DNA of 59,088 nucleotides, from assembly GCA_902806205.1 (NCBI GenBank), contig CADCVR010000065.1, positions 1 to 59,088 on the forward strand, written 5' to 3'. A model generated the notes under the pieces. The model made no database searches. It was not told the DNA's origin and saw nothing but the letters and a program-made list of their open reading frames with translations. The stretch comes from an uncultured Solirubrobacteraceae bacterium. GTDB lineage: Bacteria > Actinomycetota > Thermoleophilia > Solirubrobacterales > Solirubrobacteraceae. Positions within the stretch are counted from its first letter, which is position 1. Every line of letters begins with the position of its first letter. This document shows positions 1-7,880 of the stretch, in pieces. A program made the translations under genes and the position numbers.

Positions 1-601
1 CCTCGGCGAGCGCGGCCTTCAAGGTGGCGGCCGCCTGCGCCGGATCGGGGGCGTCGACGAGTGCGCGGACGACCACGATCCGCCGCGCGCCCGCCTCCAC
101 GACGGCGTGGACGTTCGTGGAGTCGATCCCGCCGATCGCGAACCACGGCCGCCCGCCGGCCTGCGCGGCGGCGTGGGCGACGTCGGCGAGGCCGGCGGCG
201 GCGCGGCCCGGCTTGGTCGGCGTCGCCCAGACCGGCCCGACCGCGACGTAGTCGGCTTCGGGCGGCGCGGCGGCGAGCTGCTCGGGCGCGTGGGTGGAGA
301 GCCCGACGATCGCCCCGCGGCCGACCGTCGCGCGCGCCCGGGCGGCGGCGACGTCGTCCTGGCCGACGTGCACGCCGTCGGCGGCGGCCGCGCGGGCGAG
401 GTCCGGGCGGTCGTTGAGCAGGAAGCCGACGCCGGCAGCGGCGCAGGCCACCCGCATCCACGCCGCTTCGCGCAGGACGTCGGCGTCCGGCGCTTCCTTC
501 ATGCGCAGCTGGACGAGGTCGACGCCGCCGTCGAGCAGCGCCTGCAGGCGCGCGGGCTCCAGCGCGGGCGTCACGAGGTAGAGGCGGGCGTCGCTCAGCA
601 C
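1..601 (-). CDS. thiE: Thiamine phosphate synthase ThiE (3' end outside window)
   Basis: Condenses HMP pyrophosphate with thiazole phosphate to give thiamine monophosphate in the cytosol. Read on the minus strand, the 200 visible codons show the ThiE pattern: DARLYLVTP near the N-terminus, then VQLRMKE (pyrophosphate binding), LLNDR, DGVHVGQ, GLSTH, the [13 protein letters not shown] loop and AIGGI. The C-terminus runs off the left edge. GTG at 601 is used; another in-frame GTG at 607 is possible, and neither has a good ribosome binding site. It diverges from thiO-thiS-thiG, so this is one thiamine locus. Confidence 0.93.
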   Translation of the reverse strand, partial: MLSDARLYLVTPALEPARLQALLDGGVDLVQLRMKEAPDADVLREAAWMRVACAAAGVGFLLNDRPDLARAAAADGVHVGQDDVAAARARATVGRGAIVGLSTHAPEQLAAAPPEADYVAVGPVWATPTKPGRAAAGLADVAHAAAQAGGRPWFAIGGIDSTNVHAVVEAGARRIVVVRALVDAPDPAQAAATLKAALAE

Positions 602-780
602 TCCCGACACAGTCTGGCAAGGCTGCCCCACAGCGTTGGGTGTAGGCCCGTCAGGCGAACCGAAGCCCGAACGCTGTCGCGTAGGGCCCGGGCGCCGGCC
701 CCGCGTGCGTCGGTGCCGGCACGGCCGTGTCCGATGCGACGTCGCCGCGCGCGGCGGCGATACCCTCGACCGGGAGCCCT
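602..780. promoter_or_regulatory. Divergent promoter region between thiE and thiO
   Basis: This 179-base region separates the divergent thiamine genes and must hold both promoters. I searched both strands by eye for the TPP riboswitch core (the CTGAGA box and the conserved ACCTGAT segment) and found neither. A GGGAG about 5 bases before GTG 781 is a good ribosome binding site for thiO. Confidence 0.5.
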
Positions 781-1898
781 GTGTCCCTCTCCTACGCAGA
801 TCGTCACGATGTCGCCGTGCTCGGTGGTGGGGCCATCGGCCTTGCGGTGGCCTGGCGCGCGCGGCAGCGCGGGCTCTCCGTCGTGCTGATCGACCACGGG
901 GATCTCGGCCGTGGCGCCTCGCACGTCGCCGCGGGGATGCTCGCACCCGTCTCCGAGGCCGATCCAGGGGAGCGCGCGCTGCTCGAGCTCGGCCTGCGCT
1001 CCGCGCGGGCGTGGAGCGCCTTCGCCGCGGAGCTCGAGGACGCCTCGGGCCGCCCGGTCGGCTACCGGACCACGGGCACGCTCGTGCTGGCGCGCGACCG
1101 GGACGAGGCCGAGGCGCTCGACCGGGAGCTCGCGCTGCGCGAGCGCCTCGGGCTGCGCGTCGAGCGGCTTCTGCCCAGCGCCGCACGCCGCCTGGAGCCC
1201 GCGCTCTCCCCCACCCTGCGCGCCGCCTTCCACGCGCCTGACGACCACTCCGTGGACCCGCGCCGTCTCACCGCGGCACTCGCGGTCGCCGCCGCGCGTG
1301 CCGGGGTCGAGTTCCGCGTCGGCCAGGAGGTCACCGCGGTCGACCCGGGTGAGGGCGTCGAGATCGAGGGGCGCCAGGTCGTCGCGGCCGAGCGCATCGT
1401 GGTCGCGTGCGGCGCGTGGTCGGGCACCATCCCCGGGGTCCCCGCCGTGCCCGTCCGGCCCGTCAAGGGACAGACGCTGCGGCTGCGCTCGGGGCCCGGC
1501 GAGCCACCGCTGCTCGAGCGTCCCGTCCGCTACGAGGGCGGCTACCTCGTGCCGCGCGGGGACGGCTCGGTCATCCTGGGAGCGACCGTGGAGGAGCAGG
1601 GCTTCAACACGGCGCTCACCGCCGGGGGCCTCTATGAGCTCCTGCGCGACGCGAGCGAGCTCGTCCCCGGCGTACTCGAGCTCGAAGTCACCGAGACCCT
1701 CGCCGGCCTGCGCCCGGGCACCCCGGACAACGCGCCGCTGCTCGGCGAGCTCGGCGGCGTGCTCTTCGCCACGGGCCACCATCGCAACGGCGTGCTGCTG
1801 ACGCCCGTCACCGCCGAGCTCGTCGCCGCGCACCTCGCGGGCGACGCGGAGATCGACGCCAGCTTCGCTCCCGGCCGCTTCACCCACAGGGCGGCGGC

Positions 1899-1902
<4 letters not shown>
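781..1902 (+). CDS. thiO: Glycine oxidase ThiO
   Basis: FAD-dependent oxidase that converts glycine to the imine used in making the thiazole ring of thiamine. About 373 residues. The dinucleotide-binding motif GGGAIG lies at residues 15-20, followed by an E/D-rich strand (VVLIDHGDLGRGAS) and, near the C-terminus, the DAO-family segment LAGLRPGTPDNAPLLG and the ATGHHRNGVLLTP flavin-binding loop. GTG 781 is chosen over an upstream in-frame start because of the GGGAG ribosome site and because the upstream codons do not look like protein. Its stop overlaps the start of thiS by 4 bases, implying translational coupling. Confidence 0.92.
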
Positions 1903-2904
<1,002 letters not shown>

Positions 2905-2909
2905 GACCC

Positions 2910-3395
2910 GTGGCGGCGCACGTCGATCACCTGCTCGACTCGTTCGAGGCGGCCTGGACCGCCCGCGACCCGTCGGCGTTCTACGCGATGTGCGCCCCGG
3001 ACGTGCACTACGAGGACCCGTTCTGCGGTGCGCCGCTCGAGGGGCCGGGGGCGATCGGCAAGCACGCGGAGCGGCTCTGGGCGGGCTTTCCCGACGTGCG
3101 CGCGGACCGCTCGGGCGAGCGGCTGACCGACGGGCGCTACGTCGCGGCGCCGGTGAAGCTCGTGGGAACCAACTCGGGTGAGCTCGAGGGGCTGCCGCCG
3201 ACCAGGCGCTTCGTCGTCGTCCAGTTGCTCTTGTACTGCGAGCTCGGCCCGCGGGGCGACGAGCTGTTCCGCGTCCGGGCGTTCTGCGACCGCTACGAGG
3301 CGGCGATGCAGCTCGGCCTGCTCCCCAAGCCCGGGACGCTCGGCGAGAAGGCGCTGCTGGCCCTGCGCGGCTTCGGGCTCACTCCTCGACGGTGA
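2910..3395 (+). CDS. SnoaL-like / NTF2-fold protein
   Basis: About 161 residues, cytosolic. It has the SnoaL-like alpha+beta barrel pattern: an N-terminal helix (DHLLDSFEAAWTARDP), then YEDPFCG, a helix with WAGFPDVRA and later strands ending in FCDRYEAAMQLGLLP. Substrate unknown; SnoaL relatives are polyketide cyclases, epoxide hydrolases or non-enzymatic. GTG 2910 lies 5 bases after the thiG stop, so it may be transcribed with the thiamine genes. Its last codons lie in a 32-bp direct repeat (3370-3401). In that repeat they are antisense to the C-terminal codons of the cupredoxin gene now found 1 kb away at 4417. Confidence 0.75.
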   Translation: MAAHVDHLLDSFEAAWTARDPSAFYAMCAPDVHYEDPFCGAPLEGPGAIGKHAERLWAGFPDVRADRSGERLTDGRYVAAPVKLVGTNSGELEGLPPTRRFVVVQLLLYCELGPRGDELFRVRAFCDRYEAAMQLGLLPKPGTLGEKALLALRGFGLTPRR

Positions 3396-3401
3396 GCGTG
3401 C
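3370..3401. repeat. 32-bp direct repeat, left copy
   Basis: Perfect 32-base match to 4408-4439. This copy contains the end of the SnoaL-like gene. Read on the other strand it also encodes the last codons and stop of the cupredoxin (TLTVEE), so before the insertion the two convergent genes probably overlapped here. Confidence 0.9.
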
Positions 3402-3413
3402 GTTCGTGATGCG

Positions 3414-3431
3414 TTGATGCGGTAGCATCAA
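3414..3431. promoter_or_regulatory. Probable VapB autoregulatory operator
   Basis: Perfect inverted repeat TTGATGC-GGTA-GCATCAA immediately before the antitoxin start at 3436. Two extra TGATGCG half-sites flank it (near 3407 and at 3434-3440). Toxin-antitoxin pairs usually bind such palindromes to repress their own promoter; the assignment is inferred from symmetry and position. Confidence 0.6.
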
Positions 3432-3435
3432 GTTG

Positions 3436-3657
3436 ATGCGAACGACGCTCGAGCTCGACGACGATGTCGTTGCCGCTGCGCGGGAGCTCGCCGCGCTCGA
3501 TCGGCGCTCGCTCGGGTCGGTCATCTCTGAGTTGGCCAGGCGCGGGCTGACGCCGGCCCGGATCGTCGCCGAAGGCGGGATGCCCGTCATCCGGGTTCCT
3601 GAGGGCAGCCCACCGATCACACCGGAGATGGTTCGCCGCGCCCTCGACGAGGACTGA
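3436..3657 (+). CDS. vapB: VapB-type antitoxin
   Basis: About 73 residues. It begins MRTTLELDDDVVAAARELA, the ribbon-helix-helix DNA-binding pattern of VapB-like antitoxins, followed by SLGSVISELARRGL and a proline-rich C-terminal tail (PEGSPPITPEMVRRAL) that would wrap the toxin. ATG 3436 is preferred to the adjacent TTG at 3433. It ends 2 bases before vapC, and a palindromic operator lies just upstream. It lies inside the repeat-bounded insert, where codon use is visibly less GC-biased than in the neighbours. Confidence 0.85.
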   Translation: MRTTLELDDDVVAAARELAALDRRSLGSVISELARRGLTPARIVAEGGMPVIRVPEGSPPITPEMVRRALDED

Positions 3658-3659
3658 GC

Positions 3660-4082
3660 ATGGCGCTGCTGGACGTCAACGCGTTGGTGGCGCTTGCCTG
3701 GGACTCCCATGTCCATCACGCTGTCGTTCGGTCGTGGTTCGCGGCCGCGGCAGAGCGCGCCTGGTCGACGTGCCCGGTCACGGAGAGCGGGTTCGTTCGC
3801 GTCTCGTCGAACCCGAAGGTGATCTGCGCAGCGATCAGCGTTGACGACGCTCGTCTGGTGCTCACGGCGCTGCGTCGGCGCCCCGGGCATCGGTTCCTCA
3901 CCGACGACGTTTCGCTGGCGGACTCCGACGTCCCGGTCGTCGTCGGCCACCGGCAGGTCACCGACGCCCATCTGCTGGTTCTCGCCCGTCGACACGGCAC
4001 TCGCCTGCTGACCTTCGACGGCGGTGCCGCGGCGCTGGCCGGTGACCGTGAAGGTGATGTGGAGCTGCTCTCGGCGCTATGA
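3660..4082 (+). CDS. vapC: PIN-domain ribonuclease toxin VapC
   Basis: 140 residues with the PIN fold: acidic D5 in MALLDVNALVALAW, then the TESGFVRV strand (E), the GHRQVTDAHLL helix (D) and the TFDGG motif (D). These give the four-acid metal site used to cut tRNA or rRNA. The HVHHAVVRSWF and SGFVRVSSNP signatures match the VapC subgroup common in actinobacteria. It follows vapB by 2 bases, so the two are co-transcribed and the toxin is normally held inactive by the antitoxin. More T-ending codons than in neighbouring genes support horizontal origin. Confidence 0.87.
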   Translation: MALLDVNALVALAWDSHVHHAVVRSWFAAAAERAWSTCPVTESGFVRVSSNPKVICAAISVDDARLVLTALRRRPGHRFLTDDVSLADSDVPVVVGHRQVTDAHLLVLARRHGTRLLTFDGGAAALAGDREGDVELLSAL

Positions 4083-4198
4083 GCCGTGCGGGGCTGCGGG
4101 TCACCCCCTCGACCGTGGAAGTCCGGGCACTGTGTCGTCGCAACCCGCCACGACGAGGTCGGCTGGAAGAGGCACCCAGCGGGTGCGACGCTACCGCC

Positions 4199-4388
4199 GT
4201 GAGCGAGACCCTTCCCGTGTTCCCGTATCACCCCGACCCCCGGGCCACGGAACCTGTCGTGCCGTCGGACGAAGCCTGAGCAGGTCGAGGGCTACCTGGA
4301 GTCGCTGGACAAGGACGACCAGCCCACGGCCTACCTCTTCGAGTGCCGCCACTGCGGCACGCATCTTGCCTACTCCGACTTCACCTAG
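4199..4388 (+). pseudogene. CbrC-family (UPF0167) remnant with internal deletion
   Basis: Both ends of a CbrC-type protein are present but the middle is gone. The first frame (GTG 4199) reads VSETLPVFPYHPDPRATEP and stops at 4277-4279. A different frame then reads EQVEGYLESLDKDDQPTAY, continues LFECRHCGTHLAYSDFT and stops at 4386-4388. These match the characteristic start (LPxFxYHPDPxAT) and end (YLFxCxHCGxxLAYSDF) of the family, which is normally about three times longer. The junction near 4270 fuses the two out of frame. It lies inside the 32-bp repeat-bounded insert with vapBC. Confidence 0.75.
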
Positions 4389-4407
4389 CCGGTCGTCTGG
4401 TCAGGTC

Positions 4408-4439
4408 GCTTCGGGCTCACTCCTCGACGGTGAGCGTGC
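4408..4439. repeat. 32-bp direct repeat, right copy
   Basis: Perfect match to 3370-3401. Here it is the functional 3' end of the minus-strand cupredoxin gene. Together the two copies bound about 1.0 kb of foreign-looking DNA. Confidence 0.9.
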
Positions 4440-4788
4440 CCGCCATGCCGGGGTGGATCGTGCAGACGTACTTCACCGTTCCGGGCTTCTCGGCCTTGTA
4501 CTCGTAGGTTCCGTCTTTGCCGAAGGTGTCGGACTGGAACTCGGCGCCCTCCTCGGCGACGACGTTGTGCGGGATGTCCTCGTTGTTCTTCCAGGTGACC
4601 GTGGCGCCGGCCTTCACCGTGGCGTCCTTGGGCTGGAACTGGAGCCCCTTCATGCCGATCTCGACCCCGTTGCCCGCGGCGGACGGCGTGGCGGCGGGCG
4701 GGTCGGCCGCGGTGTCGGAACCGTCGTTGCCGCAGCCTGCGACGGCGAGCGCGGCCGCGGTGAGCGGGGCCAGGAGGAAGCGGCGCAT
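4417..4788 (-). CDS. Cupredoxin-domain lipoprotein (plastocyanin-like)
   Basis: 123 residues. A lipoprotein signal ends in AVAGC (lipidated C19), followed by a low-complexity linker and one cupredoxin domain. The copper ligands are visible: H74 (DIPHN), C109, H112 and M115 (YVCTIHPGM), so a type 1 blue-copper site is expected on the outer face of the membrane. Likely a small electron carrier. It ends GTLTVEE within the right-hand 32-bp repeat. Confidence 0.88.
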   Translation of the reverse strand: MRRFLLAPLTAAALAVAGCGNDGSDTAADPPAATPSAAGNGVEIGMKGLQFQPKDATVKAGATVTWKNNEDIPHNVVAEEGAEFQSDTFGKDGTYEYKAEKPGTVKYVCTIHPGMAGTLTVEE

Positions 4789-4918
4789 CGTCTCAGCCTA
4801 CGCGCTCTCCGCGCGACCCATACGCGGGCTCGGGGGTCTGCCGTCTCTGAAGAAGCTGTTCTCAGAAGGAGCGGTGCGCCGAGGAAACCGTCTCGCGGCA
4901 CCGGAACTCATTCGGCGC

Positions 4919-5587
4919 TCAGGATGTCGCTGGCTCGATGGCGACCAGGACGGGCGCGTGGTCGGAGAGCCGCCCGGCGTCGAGGAGGCGGGCGCCCGCG
5001 CGCGCCCACCCGCGCGCCAGGACGTGATCGACGTCGTAGCCCCCGAGGTGCACGAAGCCCGGCGCCCTCGGCTCGCGGACGTTCATGTCGCCGCCGAGCA
5101 CGAGCCGCGGCCCGTCGTCGCTCCAGCCGCGCAGCTCGCGCGCCGCGGTCTCCGCATCGGCGAGCGCACGCTCCTCGGAGTGCACCTGCGCGTGGAGGTT
5201 CGCCCACCAGGCGCCGTCGACGGTCCGGACCGCGTGGACCACGCGGCGCTCCGGCCACCAGCGCAGGGCGGCACGGCGGTGCTCTGCGATCGTCTGGCCG
5301 CGCACGAGGATCACGTTCGCGCCGCCGCCGTTGGACTTGACGAGGTCGGGAAAGCGCGTGGCGACCGCCTTGCGCAGCGGGAGCACCAGGTTGCGCGAGG
5401 TCAACGCGGTGCGGGCGCTCGCGCCGGTCGCCTGACCGAGCATCGCCGCCCACCACGGCGGCACCTCCTGCAGCAGCGCGACCTCCCAGTTCCAGCCGGC
5501 GAGCCTCGCGGCGAACTCCGCACTCAGGTCGCGTCCCGAGCCGGGGACGCTGCGGCCGTGGAACAGGTTCCAGGTCAGCACGCGCAT
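4919..5587 (-). CDS. Endonuclease/exonuclease/phosphatase family protein
   Basis: 222 residues with the EEP fold motifs in order: MRVLTWNLFHG (metal-binding Asn), LLQEV (catalytic Glu), a central ANLHAQVHS strand, GGDMNV (Asp/Asn) and the C-terminal SDHAPV (Asp-His). No signal peptide or membrane segment is seen. Substrate cannot be assigned; relatives cut DNA, phospholipids or inositol phosphates. ATG 5587 lies 18 bases from the divergent argF start. Confidence 0.85.
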   Translation of the reverse strand: MRVLTWNLFHGRSVPGSGRDLSAEFAARLAGWNWEVALLQEVPPWWAAMLGQATGASARTALTSRNLVLPLRKAVATRFPDLVKSNGGGANVILVRGQTIAEHRRAALRWWPERRVVHAVRTVDGAWWANLHAQVHSEERALADAETAARELRGWSDDGPRLVLGGDMNVREPRAPGFVHLGGYDVDHVLARGWARAGARLLDAGRLSDHAPVLVAIEPATS

Positions 5588-5605
5588 GGCCGTAGTCTTT
5601 CCGAC

Positions 5606-6481
5606 TTGACCCGGCACTTCCTCACGGGCGAGGAGCTCTCCTCCTCCGAGCTGCGGCACCTCCTCGACCGCGCCCTGGAGCTCAAGGCCGCTCCGCGCTC
5701 CTCGCGCGCCCTGGAGCACGCTTGCGTCGCGCTGATCTTCGAGAAGCCCTCGACCCGCACGCGGCTCTCCTTCGAGGCCGGCATCGTCGAGCTCGGCGGC
5801 CATCCGCTCATCCTGCGCCCGGGCGAGATGCAACTCGCGCGCGGCGAGTCGGTCAAGGACACCGCCCGGATCCTGAGCGGTCACGTCCAGGCGGTCGGCG
5901 TGCGCACGGGCCCCGACGCGCTGCTGGAGGAGCTCGCCGCCGAGGGCTCGGTTCCCGTCTTCAACATGCTCACCGCGGGCCACCACCCCTGTCAGGCGCT
6001 GGCCGACCTGCTCACGCTGCGCGAGGCGTTCGGCGCGCTGGAGGGCCTCAGGCTCGCCTACGTCGGCGACGGCAACAACGTCGCGCGCTCCCTGGCGATC
6101 CTGGGAGCGCTGGCGGATGTCGAGGTCGCCGTCGCCTCGCCCGAGGGCTACGAGCTCGAGGCGGTCGTCGGGGCGCAGCTCACCCGCGACCCGGCCGAAG
6201 CGGTGGCCGGCGCCCACGCAATCTACACTGACGTCTGGGTCTCGATGGGCGACGAGGAGACCGCGCAGTAGCGCCGTGCCGCCCTGGCGCCCTACCGGAT
6301 CGACGACGCGCTGCTCGATCAGGGCGCGCCCAAAGCGATCGCGCTCCACTGCCTGCCCGCGCATCCCGGCGAGGAGATCACCGAGGCGGTGCTCTACGGC
6401 CCCCGCCAGCGGATCTGGGATCAGGCGGAGAACCGCCGGCACGCGCAGAAGGCGCTGCTCGAGCTGCTGGTCACGGCGTGA
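5606..6481 (+). pseudogene. argF: Ornithine carbamoyltransferase ArgF interrupted by an in-frame TAG
   Basis: Transfers the carbamoyl group from carbamoyl phosphate to ornithine in arginine synthesis. With the reading frame continued through TAG 6269-6271, the gene is a complete 291-codon OTC. STRTR (residues 49-53), HPCQ (127-130), the GDGNNVARS ornithine-domain loop, the DVWVSMGDE strand and [10 protein letters not shown] are all intact. The amber codon falls at codon 222, between EETAQ and RRAALAPYR, where the family has an ordinary residue. There is no frameshift. Start is TTG 5606. The last 4 bases overlap the following methyltransferase. The cause may be a real nonsense mutation or a base error. 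Confidence 0.85.
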
Positions 6482-7233
6482 GCACGCCGGCGCTGGACTG
6501 GGCCGACGGCGACTACGGGTTGACCGCCGCGGCGCTGCAGCCGGTCGCAGGCGTGCTGCTCGATGCGCTCGCGGTCGCGCCGGGCGAGCGCCTGCTCGAC
6601 GTGGGCTGCGGGACGGGGAACGTCGCGCTGGCCGCGGCCGCCCGCGGCGCGCGGGTCACGGGCGTCGACCCGGCCGCGGGGCTCGTCGCACGCGCCCGCG
6701 AGCGTCCCGGGGCCGACGCGGTCGACTGGGCGGTCATGGGCGGGGAGGAGCTTCCCGTCGCGGCCGGTGCCTTCGACGTCGTCGCCTCGTGCTTCGCCGT
6801 CATCTTCGCCCCTGACGCGGCGCGCGCGGCGGCAGGGTTGCGGCGGGTCACCGCCCCCGGCGGCCGCATCGGGCTGACGGCGTGGCTGCCCGAGGGCGGC
6901 GTCGCCGCGGCGGGTCGCATCGTCATGGGTGCGCTTGCTCCGGGGCGCCGGCCGACGTCCTGGTTCGACCCTGAGGTCGTCGCGGAGCTGTTCGGCGCCC
7001 CGGTCGAGGTGATGCGCCACGGTCTGACGTTCACGGCCGCCTCCGCCGAGGCCTGGCTCGCCGAGCAGGAGCAGCATCACCCCGTGTGGCGGATGGCCCG
7101 GCGCGCACTGCCCGCGGAGGACTGGGCGGCGGCCCGGGCCGAGACGCTCGTGGCGCTCGAGGCCCACAACGACGATCCGGCGGCGTTCCGGACGACGAGC
7201 CCGTACGTCGTGGTCGTTGCCGCCGGCAGATAG
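6478..7233 (+). CDS. Class I SAM-dependent methyltransferase
   Basis: 251 residues. Motif [17 protein letters not shown] binds SAM, followed by the acidic VTGVDPA strand, [15 protein letters not shown] (motif IV) and a [14 protein letters not shown] segment as in UbiE/COQ5-like enzymes. The substrate is unknown; the C-terminal half is helical and variable. The GTG start overlaps the argF stop as GTGA, so translation is coupled to argF and could suffer from the amber codon through polarity. Confidence 0.85.
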   Translation: MSTPALDWADGDYGLTAAALQPVAGVLLDALAVAPGERLLDVGCGTGNVALAAAARGARVTGVDPAAGLVARARERPGADAVDWAVMGGEELPVAAGAFDVVASCFAVIFAPDAARAAAGLRRVTAPGGRIGLTAWLPEGGVAAAGRIVMGALAPGRRPTSWFDPEVVAELFGAPVEVMRHGLTFTAASAEAWLAEQEQHHPVWRMARRALPAEDWAAARAETLVALEAHNDDPAAFRTTSPYVVVVAAGR

Positions 7234-7285
7234 GCGTTTCGCGAGGCTCGCCCGTGTGACGTGCGTTTCGCGAAGCCCGCCCGTG
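7234..7285. repeat. Imperfect 23-bp direct repeat before the VOC gene
   Basis: GCGTTTCGCGAGGCTCGCCC (7234-7253, continuing to 7256) is repeated at 7263-7285 with two mismatches, 29 bases apart. Each copy contains the palindrome TTCGCGAA or its one-base variant. Possible tandem operator; no regulator is identified. Confidence 0.4.
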
Positions 7286-7299
7286 GAATGCTCTCGACC

Positions 7300-7659
7300 A
7301 TGATCGACGGCCTCGACTTCGTCGGCATCCCGTCCCAGGATGCCGAGCGCGCACGCGCCTTCTACGTCGACACGCTCGGGCTGCGGCCCGACGACCACTC
7401 CCGCTTCGAGATGTGGATCGGCGGAACGTGCTTCGGCATCTGGGAGCCGGCGAAGGTCGGCATGGAGTTCGAGCCGCAGCGCAACGCCCATCCGGCGCTG
7501 CACGTCGACGATGTCGCCGCCGCCCGCGCCGACCTGGAGGCCAAGGGCGTCGAGTTCTTCGGGGAGATCCTCGACACCGGCGTCTGCCACATGGCGTTCT
7601 TTCGCGACCCCGACGGGAACGACCTCATGCTGCACCACCGGTACGCGCCGCGCTCCTGA
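7300..7659 (+). CDS. VOC superfamily (glyoxalase/dioxygenase-like) protein
   Basis: About 119 residues forming two beta-alpha-beta-beta-beta halves: MIDGLDFVGIPSQDAERARA with FYVDTLGLRP in the first, and [20 protein letters not shown] with FFRDPDGNDLMLHHR in the second. Metal-ligand-like His and Glu/Asp positions are present, but the reaction cannot be predicted. ATG 7300 gives the normal fold boundary; the open frame extends 39 bases upstream to a GTG inside the direct repeat. It is separated from the methyltransferase by that repeat. Confidence 0.8.
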   Translation: MIDGLDFVGIPSQDAERARAFYVDTLGLRPDDHSRFEMWIGGTCFGIWEPAKVGMEFEPQRNAHPALHVDDVAAARADLEAKGVEFFGEILDTGVCHMAFFRDPDGNDLMLHHRYAPRS

Positions 7660-7690
7660 CGGTCGCTGGCCGGCCCCGAGACACAGCTAA

Positions 7691-7713
7691 GGCCGGCTCC
7701 TACTACGCCGGCC
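7691..7713. terminator. Hairpin after the VOC gene
   Basis: Perfect inverted repeat GGCCGGC, 9-base loop, GCCGGCC, about 30 bases after the stop. There is no T-tract, so it may be a weak or factor-assisted terminator. Confidence 0.4.
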
Positions 7714-7880
7714 CATCACTGCCCGATCGGAGACCACCATCGCTGACAAGGTCCCAGGACGATTGTGATGCCTGGGCGATGAGAAAATCCCGGCGGCTGA
7801 CGCCACCGAGTTGGGCCTCGTCGGACCACCAGCCTAGCGCCGCCCGGGCTGAGGCGCCGGCCCGGTGCCATCCTGGGGGG

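Noticed and set aside
602-780. TPP riboswitch between thiE and thiO
   Set aside because: The conserved aptamer segments are absent on both strands by eye; listed only as a negative observation.
4024-5340. Long plus-strand open frame spanning the cupredoxin and the EEP-family gene
   Set aside because: Arginine-rich shadow of two well-supported minus-strand genes; no protein-like motifs.
6269-6271. TAG in argF as a pyrrolysine or other recoded codon
   Set aside because: No pyrrolysine genes or recoding signal are visible, OTC needs no special residue there, and this group is not known to use it. A nonsense mutation or base error is simpler.
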